64,000 bases of DNA, from positions 1 to 64,000 of the forward strand of contig NZ_FMZV01000014.1 in assembly GCF_900101475.1 (NCBI RefSeq), read 5' to 3'. The translations under genes and the position numbers were made by a program. This document shows, in pieces, positions 43,257 to 52,728 of the stretch. Numbering within the stretch: position 1 is the first letter of the stretch; every line of letters begins with the position of its first letter. The DNA comes from Ruegeria marina. GTDB taxonomy: Bacteria > Pseudomonadota > Alphaproteobacteria > Rhodobacterales > Rhodobacteraceae. A model generated the notes under the pieces. It saw only the letters and a list, made by a program, of their open reading frames with translations, did no database searches and was not told where the DNA came from.

Positions 43257-44359
43257 GAAAAGGTCTTTCTCGGGTCGAAGGCGTCGCGCACGCCTTCGAA
43301 GATGAAGACCAGGAGCGACAGCATGATGGCAAAGGTGAAAAACGCCGTGAAGGCCAGCCAGGGCGCTTGCAGGTTCTGCTTGGCCTGCAAGGTCAACTCG
43401 CCCAGCGAGGGCGCCGAGGACGGCAGGCCGAAGCCGAGAAAGTCGAGCGAGGCCAGACCGCCGATGGAGCCTGTGACCAGAAACGGCAGAATGGTGACCG
43501 TCGCGACCATCGCGTTGGGCAGCATGTGGCGGAACATGATGGTCCAGTCGCTGACGCCCAGCGCCCGCGCCGCGCGCACATATTCCAGGTTCCGGGCGCG
43601 CAGGAATTCTGCCCGCACGACGCCCACCAGCGCGGTCCAGCCGAAGATGATCGAGATGATGACCAGCATCCAGAAACTGCGCTGGAAGATCGAGAACATG
43701 ATGATGATCACGTAAAGCCCCGGCGTGGCCCCCCAGATCTCGATCACCCGCTGCATGATCAGATCAAGCCTGCCGCCGAAAAACCCCTGCAACGCCCCGG
43801 CGATCACGCCTATGACGCTGGAGGCGGCGGTGACGATCAACGCAAACAGGATCGACAGGCGGAACCCGTAGATCACGCGCGCCACGACGTCCCGCTTGGT
43901 GTCATCGGTGCCCAGCCAGTTCTGCCCGTTGGGCGGCAGCGGCGCCGCGCCCGGCCGGTCCACCGTGGTACGAAAGGAATAGGGGATCGGCGGCCAGATG
44001 GCCCAACCCTCGTGAAAGTCGTCGGCCTGATAGGTGCCGGCCTCGATCTCTTCGATGATCCCCTCGGGATCGTCGAAACACTCTTCCATTCCACCGCTGG
44101 CGATCAGGCATTGCACCTCGGGGTCGCGATAGATTGCCTCGGTCTGGAAATCGCCACCAAAGGCGGTTTCGGGATAGAAGGAAAAGATCGGCATCCGCAA
44201 CTCGCCGCGATAGCTGACGACAATCGGTTTGTCGTTGGCGAGAAACTCGGCAAAGAGCGAGATCCCGAACAGGACCGAGAACACGATCAGTGACCAGAAG
44301 GCGCGGCGATTTCGGCGAAAATTGTTCCAGCGGCGCTGGTTCAGCGGCGACAGGCGCAT
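43253..44359 (-). CDS. yejE: Peptide ABC transporter permease YejE
   Basis: A 368-residue DppC-type permease. It has one N-terminal helix, a large periplasmic loop typical of YejE (about residues 45-165, including NGQNWLGTDDTKRDV), then five helices with the EAA loop EFLRARNLEYVRAARALGVS. It works as a dimer with YejB. The start lies 3 bases after the yejB stop. Confidence 0.92.
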   Translation of the reverse strand: MRLSPLNQRRWNNFRRNRRAFWSLIVFSVLFGISLFAEFLANDKPIVVSYRGELRMPIFSFYPETAFGGDFQTEAIYRDPEVQCLIASGGMEECFDDPEGIIEEIEAGTYQADDFHEGWAIWPPIPYSFRTTVDRPGAAPLPPNGQNWLGTDDTKRDVVARVIYGFRLSILFALIVTAASSVIGVIAGALQGFFGGRLDLIMQRVIEIWGATPGLYVIIIMFSIFQRSFWMLVIISIIFGWTALVGVVRAEFLRARNLEYVRAARALGVSDWTIMFRHMLPNAMVATVTILPFLVTGSIGGLASLDFLGFGLPSSAPSLGELTLQAKQNLQAPWLAFTAFFTFAIMLSLLVFIFEGVRDAFDPRKTFS

Positions 44360-44362
44360 GGA

Positions 44363-45454
44363 TCAGCCCTCCCGCCGTTCAAAGTCGATCCGGGGATCGA
44401 CCAGCACATAGGTCAGGTCCGACAGGATGCCGACCAAGAGACCGATCAGGCCGAACACGAAAAGCGTGCCGAACATCACCGGATAGTCGCGCGCCACCGT
44501 CGCCTCGAACCCCAATCGCCCCAGACCGTCGAGCGAAAAGATCGTCTCGATGATCAGCGAGCCCCCCAGGAAAACCGACAGAAACACCGCCGGAAAGCCC
44601 GAGATCACGATCAGCATCGCGTTGCGGAACACATGACCATACAGCACTCGGCTTTCGCTCAGCCCCTTGGCGCGGGCCGTAATCACGTATTGCTTCTTGA
44701 TCTCGTCGAGAAAGCTGTTCTTGGTCAGCAGGGTCAGCGTGGTGAAGGCGCCGATGGTATAGGCGGTCAGCGGCAGGGCGATGTGCCAGAGATAGTCCAG
44801 CACCTTGCCGATCAGCGACAGGTCGGCGAAATCGTCCGATGTCAGGCCGCGCAACGGGAAGATCTGCCAGTAACTGCCACCGGCGAACAGCACCAATAGC
44901 AGGATGGCGAACAGGAACCCCGGGATCGCATAGGCCGCTATGATCAGCCCGCTCGTCCAGGTGTCAAACCGTGACCCGTCGCGCACCGCCTTGCGGATGC
45001 CCAGCGGGATCGAGATGGCATAGGCGATCAGCGTCGACCACAGGCCCAGCGTGATCGAAACCGGCATTTTCTCCAGCACCAGGTCGACGACGTCGATCTT
45101 GCGGAAATAGCTCTCGCCGAAATCGAGATGCAGATAGTTCCAGAGCATCAGCAAGAACCGTTCATGCGCCGGCTTGTCCAGCCCGTAAAGCTCCTCCAGC
45201 TCCTTGATGAACTCCGGCGGCAGGCCGCGGGCCCCGATGTAGCGGTCGTTGACCGCATTGGTCTGAGTGTTCAGCTGCGCATCGTTACCCTGCCCGGCAA
45301 AGCTCTCGAACACGTCGCCGCCGCCCTGCAACTGGGCGATGGCCTGATCCACCGGACCGCCCGGAACGAATTGCACCAGAACGAAGTTGACCAGCATGAT
45401 CCCGAGCAGCGTCGGGATCACCAGCAGCAATCGTCTGAGGATATAGGCGCCCAT
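44363..45454 (-). CDS. yejB: Peptide ABC transporter permease YejB
   Basis: A 363-residue DppB-type permease: the N-terminal helix [20 protein letters not shown], the long first periplasmic segment (about residues 40-110) seen in YejB, and the EAA loop [29 protein letters not shown]. It is 9 bases after yejA and 3 before yejE. Confidence 0.92.
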   Translation of the reverse strand: MGAYILRRLLLVIPTLLGIMLVNFVLVQFVPGGPVDQAIAQLQGGGDVFESFAGQGNDAQLNTQTNAVNDRYIGARGLPPEFIKELEELYGLDKPAHERFLLMLWNYLHLDFGESYFRKIDVVDLVLEKMPVSITLGLWSTLIAYAISIPLGIRKAVRDGSRFDTWTSGLIIAAYAIPGFLFAILLLVLFAGGSYWQIFPLRGLTSDDFADLSLIGKVLDYLWHIALPLTAYTIGAFTTLTLLTKNSFLDEIKKQYVITARAKGLSESRVLYGHVFRNAMLIVISGFPAVFLSVFLGGSLIIETIFSLDGLGRLGFEATVARDYPVMFGTLFVFGLIGLLVGILSDLTYVLVDPRIDFERREG

Positions 45455-45463
45455 CTAGCCGGA

Positions 45464-47365
45464 TTACCTCAGCGCGCCCGAGGATTTCAGCGCGGCAGCA
45501 CGGTCGGCGTCGATCCACCACAGATCCTCGATACCCAGCGCATAGGGCGGCAGGTTCTGAGGGTAGGAATACATGTCCCAATAGGCCACCCAGTATTTGC
45601 CCAGGTACCAGGTCGGCACCATGATCCGCTTGGCCCGCAACACACGGTCCAAGGCCCGTACATTCGCCTGCAACTCCTCGGTGGTCTTGGCCGCGACGAT
45701 CCCGTCGATCAGCGGCTCGATGTCCGGCCCGTGCACGCCCGACGGGTTGAACACCGAATAGGCCGCGGCCTCGGCTCCGAACTGCTGATAGAGCCCGGTC
45801 GAAGGTTGCAGCGACATCGGGTAGCCGCCCACGATCATGTCGAAATCACGGTCGCGCCGCCGCAGGGTGAATTGCGCGTCATCCACCCTGTTGTAGAGGG
45901 CGTCGATGCCCATGACCTTGAGGTTGTCGACAAAGGGCTGGATGATCCGGTCAAGCGTCGGTTCGTCGGACAGGAACTCGATCCTGAGCGTCTCGCCCGA
46001 GGCATTGCGACGCACGCCGTCGCTGCCGACAGTCCAGCCGGCCTCGTCCAGCAGCTTCATCGCGCGGCGCAGGTTCTTGCGGTCGTTCTGGCGGTCCGGG
46101 CTGGAGCTGTGGGCGCTGACCGGCTCCTCGTTCAGCACGGCGGGATCAAGCGCGTCACCCAGCGCTTCGAGCACCTCTCGCTCGCGCCCTTCTGGCAGGC
46201 CGGTCGCTTCGAGCGGGGTGCCTTGCCAGAAGGAATGCCGCTGCTGGAACAGCCCGTATTGCAGGCTCTCGTTGGTCCATTCGAAGTTGAACGCCAACTG
46301 CACCGCCGCGCGCACGCGAATGTCCTGAAACTGCGGCCGGTCCATGTTCATCACGAAACCGCTGGCATTGGGCACATCACCATCGACCAGTTCAGCCTTG
46401 ACCACATGGCCCTTGGCAATGGCCGGGAAATCATAGGCGGTGGCCCAGCTTTTGGAGTTGTTTTCCTGCCGCAGCGTGTAGTTCCCGGCCTTGAACCCCT
46501 CCATCGCGGCAATCGTGTCGGTGTAATACTCGACCCGGATCGTGTCGTAATTGTTGCGCCCGACGTTCACGTTCAGATGCGCACCCCAGTAATCGGGATT
46601 GCGGCGGTAGGTGATGCGCCGGTTGATGTCGAAACTTTCCAGGACATAAGGCGCCGAGCCGATACCCTGTTCCAGCCGCGGTTCGTCCAGGCGGCGGTTT
46701 TCCGGATCGGCCATGAACCACGCCTTGGAAAAGATCGGCGTGCCGCCCACTTGTGTGATCAGCGCCCGGCGCGGAATGTCGGGCGCGAAATGGAACTTCA
46801 CCCGGTGGCTATCCAGCGCCTCGGCCTTGGGGATACGTTTTCTGACCGCATCGGCATAGGATTTCAGCCCCTGTTCCAGCAGGATCTCGTGACTGAACAC
46901 CACGTCCTCAGCGGTGATCGGCGTGCCGTCGGAAAACCGCGCCTCGGGCCGGATGTTGAAGATCACCCAATCCTGGCTTTCGGGATATTCCAGGCTTTCG
47001 GCCACCAGCCCGTAATACGACGCCGGTTCGTCGTAGGATGGAAAAAGAAGCGACTCGTACTGGTCCGCCGACCGCGCCGCCGCGCGTCCCTTGCGGGTGA
47101 ACGGGTTGAGGTTATCGAAGGTGCCGATCGCGGCATAGCTCAACTCGCCGCCCTTGGGCGCATCGGGGTTCACATAGTCGAAATGCGCGAAGCCTTCAGG
47201 GTACTTGAGGTCGCCGAATTCCGCAAACCCATGGCTCTTGATGATCGTCTCCTGGGCGCGGGCAAATCCGGCCAGCGCCAACAGGACGATCCCGGCAAGC
47301 AGCAGCATCACACCTGGCCGGAAATCCAATGCTTTGGCACGGGTCGCGGCACGGGGGGATTTCAT
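45464..47365 (-). CDS. yejA: Peptide ABC transporter substrate-binding protein YejA
   Basis: A 633-residue periplasmic SBP_bac_5 protein. A basic N-terminus with a hydrophobic segment (GVMLLLAGIVLLALAGFARA) and AxA cleavage before QETIIKSH marks a Sec signal peptide. The family pattern ARFSDGTPITAEDVVFSHEI is at about residue 125. The length exceeds DppA/OppA and matches YejA. GGAGGAAG precedes the ATG. It is first in the operon; the natural ligand (peptide or peptide-like compound) is not determined. Confidence 0.92.
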   Translation of the reverse strand: MKSPRAATRAKALDFRPGVMLLLAGIVLLALAGFARAQETIIKSHGFAEFGDLKYPEGFAHFDYVNPDAPKGGELSYAAIGTFDNLNPFTRKGRAAARSADQYESLLFPSYDEPASYYGLVAESLEYPESQDWVIFNIRPEARFSDGTPITAEDVVFSHEILLEQGLKSYADAVRKRIPKAEALDSHRVKFHFAPDIPRRALITQVGGTPIFSKAWFMADPENRRLDEPRLEQGIGSAPYVLESFDINRRITYRRNPDYWGAHLNVNVGRNNYDTIRVEYYTDTIAAMEGFKAGNYTLRQENNSKSWATAYDFPAIAKGHVVKAELVDGDVPNASGFVMNMDRPQFQDIRVRAAVQLAFNFEWTNESLQYGLFQQRHSFWQGTPLEATGLPEGREREVLEALGDALDPAVLNEEPVSAHSSSPDRQNDRKNLRRAMKLLDEAGWTVGSDGVRRNASGETLRIEFLSDEPTLDRIIQPFVDNLKVMGIDALYNRVDDAQFTLRRRDRDFDMIVGGYPMSLQPSTGLYQQFGAEAAAYSVFNPSGVHGPDIEPLIDGIVAAKTTEELQANVRALDRVLRAKRIMVPTWYLGKYWVAYWDMYSYPQNLPPYALGIEDLWWIDADRAAALKSSGALR

Positions 47366-47486
47366 CGGGCTCTTCCTCCGGTTTGGGTTGGCATGTCCGC
47401 CAATCTTGTTTCCGATAGCTAATGGCCCCGCAAGGGGACTTGCAAGTTTAGATTAGGTGAACCGTTCGTGAAGTCAGCCCCGGCAA

Positions 47487-47523
47487 ACGAAAAAGGCCGC
47501 TGCACGGTGGCAGCGGCCTTGAT
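47487..47523 (-). terminator. Terminator after the cytochrome c552 gene
   Basis: 11-bp stem AAGGCCGCTGC / GCAGCGGCCTT (47493-47503 with 47510-47520), followed on the minus strand by TTTTTCG. It lies 24 bases past the stop at 47545. The rest of the 179-base spacer towards yejA shows no gene; yejA's promoter must lie here. Confidence 0.88.
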
Positions 47524-47544
47524 CTGTAAGAGTTTTGCCTCGGC

Positions 47545-48051
47545 TCAGCTGCCGGTGCTTTGCAGATAGGCGATCAGGTTCACCCGGTCGCCGATCTTGT
47601 TCAGGCCCGAAAAGCTCATCGAGGTACCCGGAACGGCAGCCGACGGCTTGGCCAGGAATTCATTCAGCGCTTCGGGCGTCCAGTCGCCGCCGTGCGCCTG
47701 CATGGCGCCGGAATAGCCAAACCCTGCGACCGAGGCCACCGCGCGGCCAACTACTCCGTCGAGGTGCGGGCCGGTGGCATCTTCGCCATTCAACTTGTGG
47801 CAAGCGGCGCATTTCTTGAAGACGTTCTTGCCCTTTTCGGCATCGGCCGAAGCCATCAGCTCTTCAAAGCTGACGGTTTCTTCTTCACCGCCCGATTCTT
47901 CGGCTTCTGCAACTTCGATTGCATAGGCGGGCTCGTCGCCGTGGCCGCCAACATGATAGACCGTCTCGGCGGCCCACTTGGCGAGAAGAAGCGCCAGGAA
48001 AGCGCCGAACAGGCCGGCAGCGGCCTTGGTAACTGTCATCGTGTCGAACAT
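47545..48051 (-). CDS. cycM: Membrane-anchored cytochrome c552 (CycM-type)
   Basis: A 168-residue cytochrome c with an uncleaved N-terminal anchor ([20 protein letters not shown]), an acidic linker ([20 protein letters not shown]) and a class I heme domain: CAACH at 81-85, [10 protein letters not shown], and the Met ligand in PGTSMSFSG. Such proteins shuttle electrons from bc1 to the aa3 or cbb3 oxidase. ATG codons at 48066, 48051 and 48039 are all possible, none with a strong ribosome binding site; 48051 gives the usual family start MFDTM. Confidence 0.9.
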   Translation of the reverse strand: MFDTMTVTKAAAGLFGAFLALLLAKWAAETVYHVGGHGDEPAYAIEVAEAEESGGEEETVSFEELMASADAEKGKNVFKKCAACHKLNGEDATGPHLDGVVGRAVASVAGFGYSGAMQAHGGDWTPEALNEFLAKPSAAVPGTSMSFSGLNKIGDRVNLIAYLQSTGS

Positions 48052-48170
48052 TGATCGCGAGTCCATTTCAGCTGTCTGCGCGGCTGTCTAAGGCTTCCCC
48101 TCGCAAGAGGCAAGGTATAGACACCGCGACCAAACGCCCAAAATGTAACTTGTTGCACGGAAACGACCCC

Positions 48171-49004
48171 ATGACCCATCGCATCGCCTTCCAGGGAGAG
48201 CCCGGCGCCTATAGTCACGAGGCCTGCCGCAACGCCCGCCCCGAGATGGAAGCGCTGCCTTGCCGTACGTTCGAAGACGTGATCGAAGCCGTGCGTTCCG
48301 GCGAGGCCGAGCTTGCGATGCTGCCGGTCGAGAACACGACTTATGGCAGGGTCGCCGATATTCACCGGCTGTTGCCGCACAGCGGATTGCACATCATCGA
48401 CGAAGCTTTTGTGCGCGTGCACATCAACCTGTTGGGTGTGCCGGGTGCGAAACTGCAAGATATCCGCGAGGCGCATTCGCATCTTGTGCTGCTGCCTCAG
48501 TGTTCCGGTTTTCTGAAGAAGCATGACATCACCGGCCGGGTCAGCCCGGACAATGCCCGCGCCGCCCGTGAAGTGGCCGAACGGGGCGACAAGAGCCATG
48601 CCGCGCTGGCCAGCGAACTGGCCGGAGAGATCTATGGTCTGAACGTGCTCGCCCGCCATGTCGAGGACACCGACAACAACACCACCCGGTTTCTTGTAAT
48701 GTCCCGCGAGGGCGACGAATCGCGGCGCGGCGATTTCGGCATGATCACCAGTTTCGTCTTCGAAGTGCGCAGCATTCCGGCTGCGCTCTACAAGGCTCTG
48801 GGCGGGTTCGCGACAAATGGCGTGAACATGACCAAGCTGGAAAGCTACATGCTGGACGGTTCGTTTTCGGCAACCCAGTTCTATGCCGACATCATGGGAC
48901 ATCCCGACGATGCCAACGTCGCGTTGGCGATGGAGGAACTCAACCACTTCACCACGAATGTCGAAATTCTGGGGGTCTATCCCGCGGCCCGGCCCCGCGC
49001 CTGA
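48171..49004 (+). CDS. pheA: Prephenate dehydratase
   Basis: Converts prephenate to phenylpyruvate for phenylalanine synthesis. The 277-residue monofunctional enzyme has the catalytic domain start IAFQGEPGAYSHEA, VENTTYGRV, the TRF region (DNNTTRFLVM), and a C-terminal ACT domain with the phenylalanine-binding KLESYML. No chorismate mutase domain is fused. The ATG at 48171 is chosen over the open frame starting at 48051. It is divergent from cycM across about 120 bases and converges on the SRPBCC gene with 4 bases between stops. Confidence 0.95.
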   Translation: MTHRIAFQGEPGAYSHEACRNARPEMEALPCRTFEDVIEAVRSGEAELAMLPVENTTYGRVADIHRLLPHSGLHIIDEAFVRVHINLLGVPGAKLQDIREAHSHLVLLPQCSGFLKKHDITGRVSPDNARAAREVAERGDKSHAALASELAGEIYGLNVLARHVEDTDNNTTRFLVMSREGDESRRGDFGMITSFVFEVRSIPAALYKALGGFATNGVNMTKLESYMLDGSFSATQFYADIMGHPDDANVALAMEELNHFTTNVEILGVYPAARPRA

Positions 49005-49008
49005 GGGA

Positions 49009-49479
49009 TCACGCGCGGGCGCGGGCGCACCGGTCTTCCATTTCTTTGGCGAATTCGGCCATGCGGAGCTTGAACCGGCGCGTCAGGTTCTTCTTCGCCA
49101 GCTTCAGGGATTGCAGGAACAGTCGCGCCGAAAGAGACTTTGCGCCCAGTTCGACCCCCAGGCTCAGCCGCGTCCTGCGCGGAGACAGCGCCAGCAACTC
49201 GATTGTCACGATCGAATCGATGTTCTTGCTGTGCCCTTCAAAGCGCATCAGTTGCGGTGGCTCGAACTGTGTCAGCACCACGTGCATCTCTCGGGGCCGC
49301 CCGCGCAGATTGAACCGCGTGTCCCAGGCCATGCCCGCGCCGACCGGTGCATCCTGATCGACCCGCTGAACCTCTACGCCACGGCGAATGGCCGAGCGTT
49401 CGAAGCTCTCGAATTCCGATAGAATGGCGAATACCTCGGCGACCGGCGCTTCGATGTCTTCCTTGCTGGAAAATTCCAT
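49009..49479 (-). CDS. SRPBCC (START/Bet v1-like) family protein
   Basis: A 156-residue soluble protein beginning MEFSSKEDIEAPVAEVFAIL, the typical opening of a polyketide cyclase/SRPBCC ligand-binding fold with a hydrophobic cavity. The middle (NLRGRPREMHVVLTQFEPPQ) and the C-terminal basic helix fit. Ligand and role are unknown; it is similar in pattern to uncharacterised Rhodobacteraceae proteins. It precedes nudC's strand-mate position only by chance; 39 bases separate it from the nudC stop. Confidence 0.75.
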   Translation of the reverse strand: MEFSSKEDIEAPVAEVFAILSEFESFERSAIRRGVEVQRVDQDAPVGAGMAWDTRFNLRGRPREMHVVLTQFEPPQLMRFEGHSKNIDSIVTIELLALSPRRTRLSLGVELGAKSLSARLFLQSLKLAKKNLTRRFKLRMAEFAKEMEDRCARARA

Positions 49480-49518
49480 GACAACCCTGACTTGTTGAGC
49501 GTTGACCCGACTGTCCCT

Positions 49519-50502
49519 TTAATCAAGTGTATCCGCAAGCCAGTTCTGCAACAGGAAGTGCGCAATGGCGCCCTTGCGGGCAGGTTTGATGCGGTCATGC
49601 TCACCTGCAAAAACCTGCATCATTTCGCTGCGACCGACCCAGATTGCATCCTCCAGTTCCGCAGGGTCGACCCGGATGTCACGCGCCAACGCTTCGCCGC
49701 GGCACCCCATCATCAACGAAGCGGGGAAAGGCCAGGGCTGGCTGGCCAGATAGTCGACCCGGCCGACCGGTATGCCTGCTTCTTCCAGGACTTCCCGACG
49801 GACAGCCGACTCCAGCGTCTCTCCCGGTTCGACAAATCCCGCAAGCAGCGAATACATGCCCTCGGGCCAGCCGGGAGACCGGCCCATCAGCACGTCATCC
49901 CCATTGGTGATCAGCATGATGACCACGGGATCGGTGCGCGGGAAATGCTGCCCGCCACAGGCGGGGCAGCTGCGTTGCCATCCGCTTTGCACCATTTCGC
50001 TGCGCTCCCCGCAACGGGCGCAGAACTGGTGCGACAAGTGCCATCCCGAAATGGCCTTGGCGGTTGCGGCGAGTTCCGCCTCGCGCGGGGTGAGCCGGGT
50101 CATCACCCTGCGCAATTCCACAAAGACCTCTCCGGGCGGCAGGTCGGGATGTTGTTGTTCCGACTTGTCAAAGAACGCGCCGACGCTGGCTGTATCCAGT
50201 CCTACGGCCTGCCAATTGGAAATGTCATGTCCGAACACGGCTGCGCCGTCGTCGTCCAGCCCCAGAAAGACGGGGCTGTCGGTATTGCCGCCGGGACCGC
50301 TCTGGATCAACTGATGTCCAAGCGGCACCCAGGCCAACCGGTCCAGCCCATCGCCCCCCAACAGCAGCTTGCCGCGCCACATCAGCAGGCAGCGTGCGGC
50401 GGCGTCCGAAGCCAGCCGGTCCAGGGCAGCAGGATCTCCGCGCAAATGAGCAGCCCTGTCCAGCCCGGAACTTCCGAAAGTCACCGATTCCGCCCGTTTC
50501 AT
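49519..50502 (-). CDS. nudC: NAD+ diphosphatase NudC
   Basis: Hydrolyses NAD(H) to NMN and AMP and can remove NAD caps from RNA. The 327-residue product has a zinc ribbon (CARCGERSEMVQSGWQRSCPAC, four Cys), then the Nudix box G-x5-E-x7-REVLEEAGI (GFVEPGETLESAVRREVLEE) and the NudC-specific SQPWPFPASLM. AGGGGG precedes the ATG at 50502; the frame extends farther upstream without a good start. Confidence 0.93.
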   Translation of the reverse strand: MKRAESVTFGSSGLDRAAHLRGDPAALDRLASDAAARCLLMWRGKLLLGGDGLDRLAWVPLGHQLIQSGPGGNTDSPVFLGLDDDGAAVFGHDISNWQAVGLDTASVGAFFDKSEQQHPDLPPGEVFVELRRVMTRLTPREAELAATAKAISGWHLSHQFCARCGERSEMVQSGWQRSCPACGGQHFPRTDPVVIMLITNGDDVLMGRSPGWPEGMYSLLAGFVEPGETLESAVRREVLEEAGIPVGRVDYLASQPWPFPASLMMGCRGEALARDIRVDPAELEDAIWVGRSEMMQVFAGEHDRIKPARKGAIAHFLLQNWLADTLD

Positions 50503-50712
50503 TTTCGCCCCCTGTGTTCCTGTCGCCAGAGGCGTGCCACGTGAGATGGTCCAAATCAATCTCGTCGGCAAAGCTGACGCGCATTCGATGCAGCACTGAC
50601 ACAAATGGTATCTGGCCAATCACTTGTAATTCGGAGTTTTTCCGTGTGCAGATCGAGAAACTCAACCTCCTGAAGGCGATGGCATTGCTTCACGAGAATC
50701 ATTGGTAATCGA

Positions 50713-52590
50713 ATGACACGCTGCGCCTCTCGCTCTGCGGGCGGAAAACCGGAACGACACTTGCACCCGCAAAGAATTCGGCTGCTCGCCACATCGGACC
50801 TGCACATGCAGTTGACGGGCTTCGATTACTACGCGGACCGGCCCGAAACAGGATCCGGCCTGACCCGGCTTGCAACCCTGATCAACCTGGCCCGCTCCGA
50901 GCCGGGCGTGGATCTGGCGGTCCTGCTCGACAATGGCGACAGCCTTCAGGGAACGCCAATGGGCGACGTCTTTCACGAAGTCACGGACCTGCCCCATCCT
51001 CTGATAAGCGCCTTTGACCACTTGCGGTACGACGCAATCGGGCTGGGCAACCACGATTTCGACTTCGGACTCGACGCTCTTGGACGGGTGCTGGCGCAAG
51101 CACCCTGCCCGGTGGTCTGCTCGAATGCCCTGCTTCTCACCGGGAAATGCCCATGGTCGGAAACGCTGGTCCTTAAACGGGTTTTGAACGTCGGCGGCGA
51201 GAGCCACTCGCTTGCCATCGGGCTGGTTGCGGTTTTGCCCCCCCAGACTGCGCAATGGAATGCCCATCATCTCGACGGCAAGGTCAAGATTGCTGACATC
51301 GTCGAAACCGTCCGGATCAAAAGCGCACAGCTCAAGGCGCAGGGGAGCCACCTGGTTGTCGTTCTCGCACATTCGGGTCTCGGGGAAACATGCGAAAAAC
51401 CGCATCAGGAAAACGCCGTTATTCCGCTGGCGGCCCTGGACACCGTGGATGCGATAGTCGCCGGCCACACTCATTTGCGGTTTCCTGCGACATCCGGCGA
51501 CATGCGCCCGCATGTTGCGGCGGAACAGGGGATGATCCATGGAAAGCCGGTGGTGATGCCAGGGCAATTCGGATCGCATCTAGGGGTAATCGATCTCGAC
51601 ATTCTGCCCAACCACGAAAGCGGCTGGAAGATCGCGCGCGCCACCGCCTCCTTGCGGTCGGTTGACGATCGTACGCCCCACGCCAAGGACCTGCTTTCCC
51701 TTTTGTCCCCCGCGCATGAAGCGACCCGGCAGGCGGCGAACCGGCCCGCCGGGCACAGCGGGCAGGAACTGCACAGCTATTTTTGCTTTGCCGCGCCCGA
51801 TCGGGTGTTGGCCAAGGTTGCGGCCGCACAGGCGGCGGCAACGCGCTCGTTTCTGCAAGGTAAACCCGAGGCTACGCTGCCTCTCTTGTCGGCCGCCTCT
51901 CCATTGAAGGCCGGAGGCAGATCTGGTCCGGGCCATTACACCCATGTCCCCGCAGGAGACCTCACGCTGCGCCATGTATCGGATCTCTACATGTTCCCAA
52001 ACGAACTTCGTGCGGTTGTCGCGACCGGCGCAGTGTTACGCGAGTGGCTGGAAATGGCGGCGGGTGTCTTTTGTCGGATAGACGGTGGTAGCCGTGACTA
52101 TCTGCTGCTGAACGATGCCATGCCCGGCCACAATTTCGATGTTCTCCACGGGCTCAGCTATGAAATCGACCTGTCTGTATCTGCCCGTTACGACCATGAC
52201 GGCGCGGTAGTTCATCCACAGAACCATCGTATACGCGACCTGACCTGGAACGACGAACCTGTCCGCGACGATCAACGCTTTGTGGTGGCCCTGAACAACT
52301 ACAGGGCAAACGGCGGCGGCCACTATCGCATGCTCGCCAGCGCCAAAGCCCTGGGCTTGCCGACACTCTCGATTCGATCAGCGCTCTGCGACTACCTGTC
52401 GGGCCGCCTGCCCCGAGACCCGCTGGAGGATGCCCCGCCCCCCTGGCGATTTTCCCCGCAGCCAGGGCATTCGGCCGTTCTTCGCACCAGCCCGCGCGCG
52501 CGAGACCATGTCGCCGACCTGCCGGATCGGCGCACCACGGATCTGGGCGTCGATGACCAAGGCTTCCTCTGCCTGAAGCTCGACTTGTGA
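50713..52590 (+). CDS. 5'-nucleotidase / cyclic-nucleotide phosphodiesterase family protein
   Basis: A 625-residue metallophosphatase of the UshA/CpdB family. The N-terminal calcineurin-like domain has SDLH (D29, H31), DNGDSLQG, GLGNHDFDFG, VVLAHSGLG and VAGHTHLRF, the full set of metal ligands. The C-terminal 5_nucleotid_C domain has GDLTLRHVSDLYMFPNEL and NNYRANGGGH. The domain order and SDLHMQL resemble 2',3'-cyclic-nucleotide 2'-phosphodiesterase/3'-nucleotidase (CpdB). The family is normally periplasmic, but no signal peptide is visible in the first 40 residues. The ribosome binding site is weak. Confidence 0.88.
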   Translation: MTRCASRSAGGKPERHLHPQRIRLLATSDLHMQLTGFDYYADRPETGSGLTRLATLINLARSEPGVDLAVLLDNGDSLQGTPMGDVFHEVTDLPHPLISAFDHLRYDAIGLGNHDFDFGLDALGRVLAQAPCPVVCSNALLLTGKCPWSETLVLKRVLNVGGESHSLAIGLVAVLPPQTAQWNAHHLDGKVKIADIVETVRIKSAQLKAQGSHLVVVLAHSGLGETCEKPHQENAVIPLAALDTVDAIVAGHTHLRFPATSGDMRPHVAAEQGMIHGKPVVMPGQFGSHLGVIDLDILPNHESGWKIARATASLRSVDDRTPHAKDLLSLLSPAHEATRQAANRPAGHSGQELHSYFCFAAPDRVLAKVAAAQAAATRSFLQGKPEATLPLLSAASPLKAGGRSGPGHYTHVPAGDLTLRHVSDLYMFPNELRAVVATGAVLREWLEMAAGVFCRIDGGSRDYLLLNDAMPGHNFDVLHGLSYEIDLSVSARYDHDGAVVHPQNHRIRDLTWNDEPVRDDQRFVVALNNYRANGGGHYRMLASAKALGLPTLSIRSALCDYLSGRLPRDPLEDAPPPWRFSPQPGHSAVLRTSPRARDHVADLPDRRTTDLGVDDQGFLCLKLDL

Positions 52591-52626
52591 TGTCTTGCCT
52601 TTGCACGCCTCTGCACCTATATGAGC

Positions 52627-52728
52627 GGTCGAGAGGTTGGCGCGGGCGAGCGCCTCGCCAACTTGGTCAGGTCCGGAAGGAAGCAGCCACAACGAGTCCC
52701 GCTTGGGTCGATGTCCAGCCTCTCACCC
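52627..52728 (+). ncRNA. ffs: Signal recognition particle RNA (4.5S/small SRP RNA)
   Basis: The conserved apical domain GGTCAGGTCCGGAAGGAAGC followed by AGCC (52664-52687) is the Ffh-binding loop of bacterial SRP RNA. Flanking arms pair as a long hairpin, for example GAGAGG (52631-52636) with CCTCTC (52719-52724). It acts with Ffh in cotranslational membrane targeting. Exact ends are estimates. Its location upstream of dnaX is common in Alphaproteobacteria. Confidence 0.93.

Noticed and set aside
44320-44345. TTTCGGCGAAAATTG as another copy of the palindrome family
   Set aside because: Arms are only partial and the sequence lies within the yejE coding region, so chance is likely.
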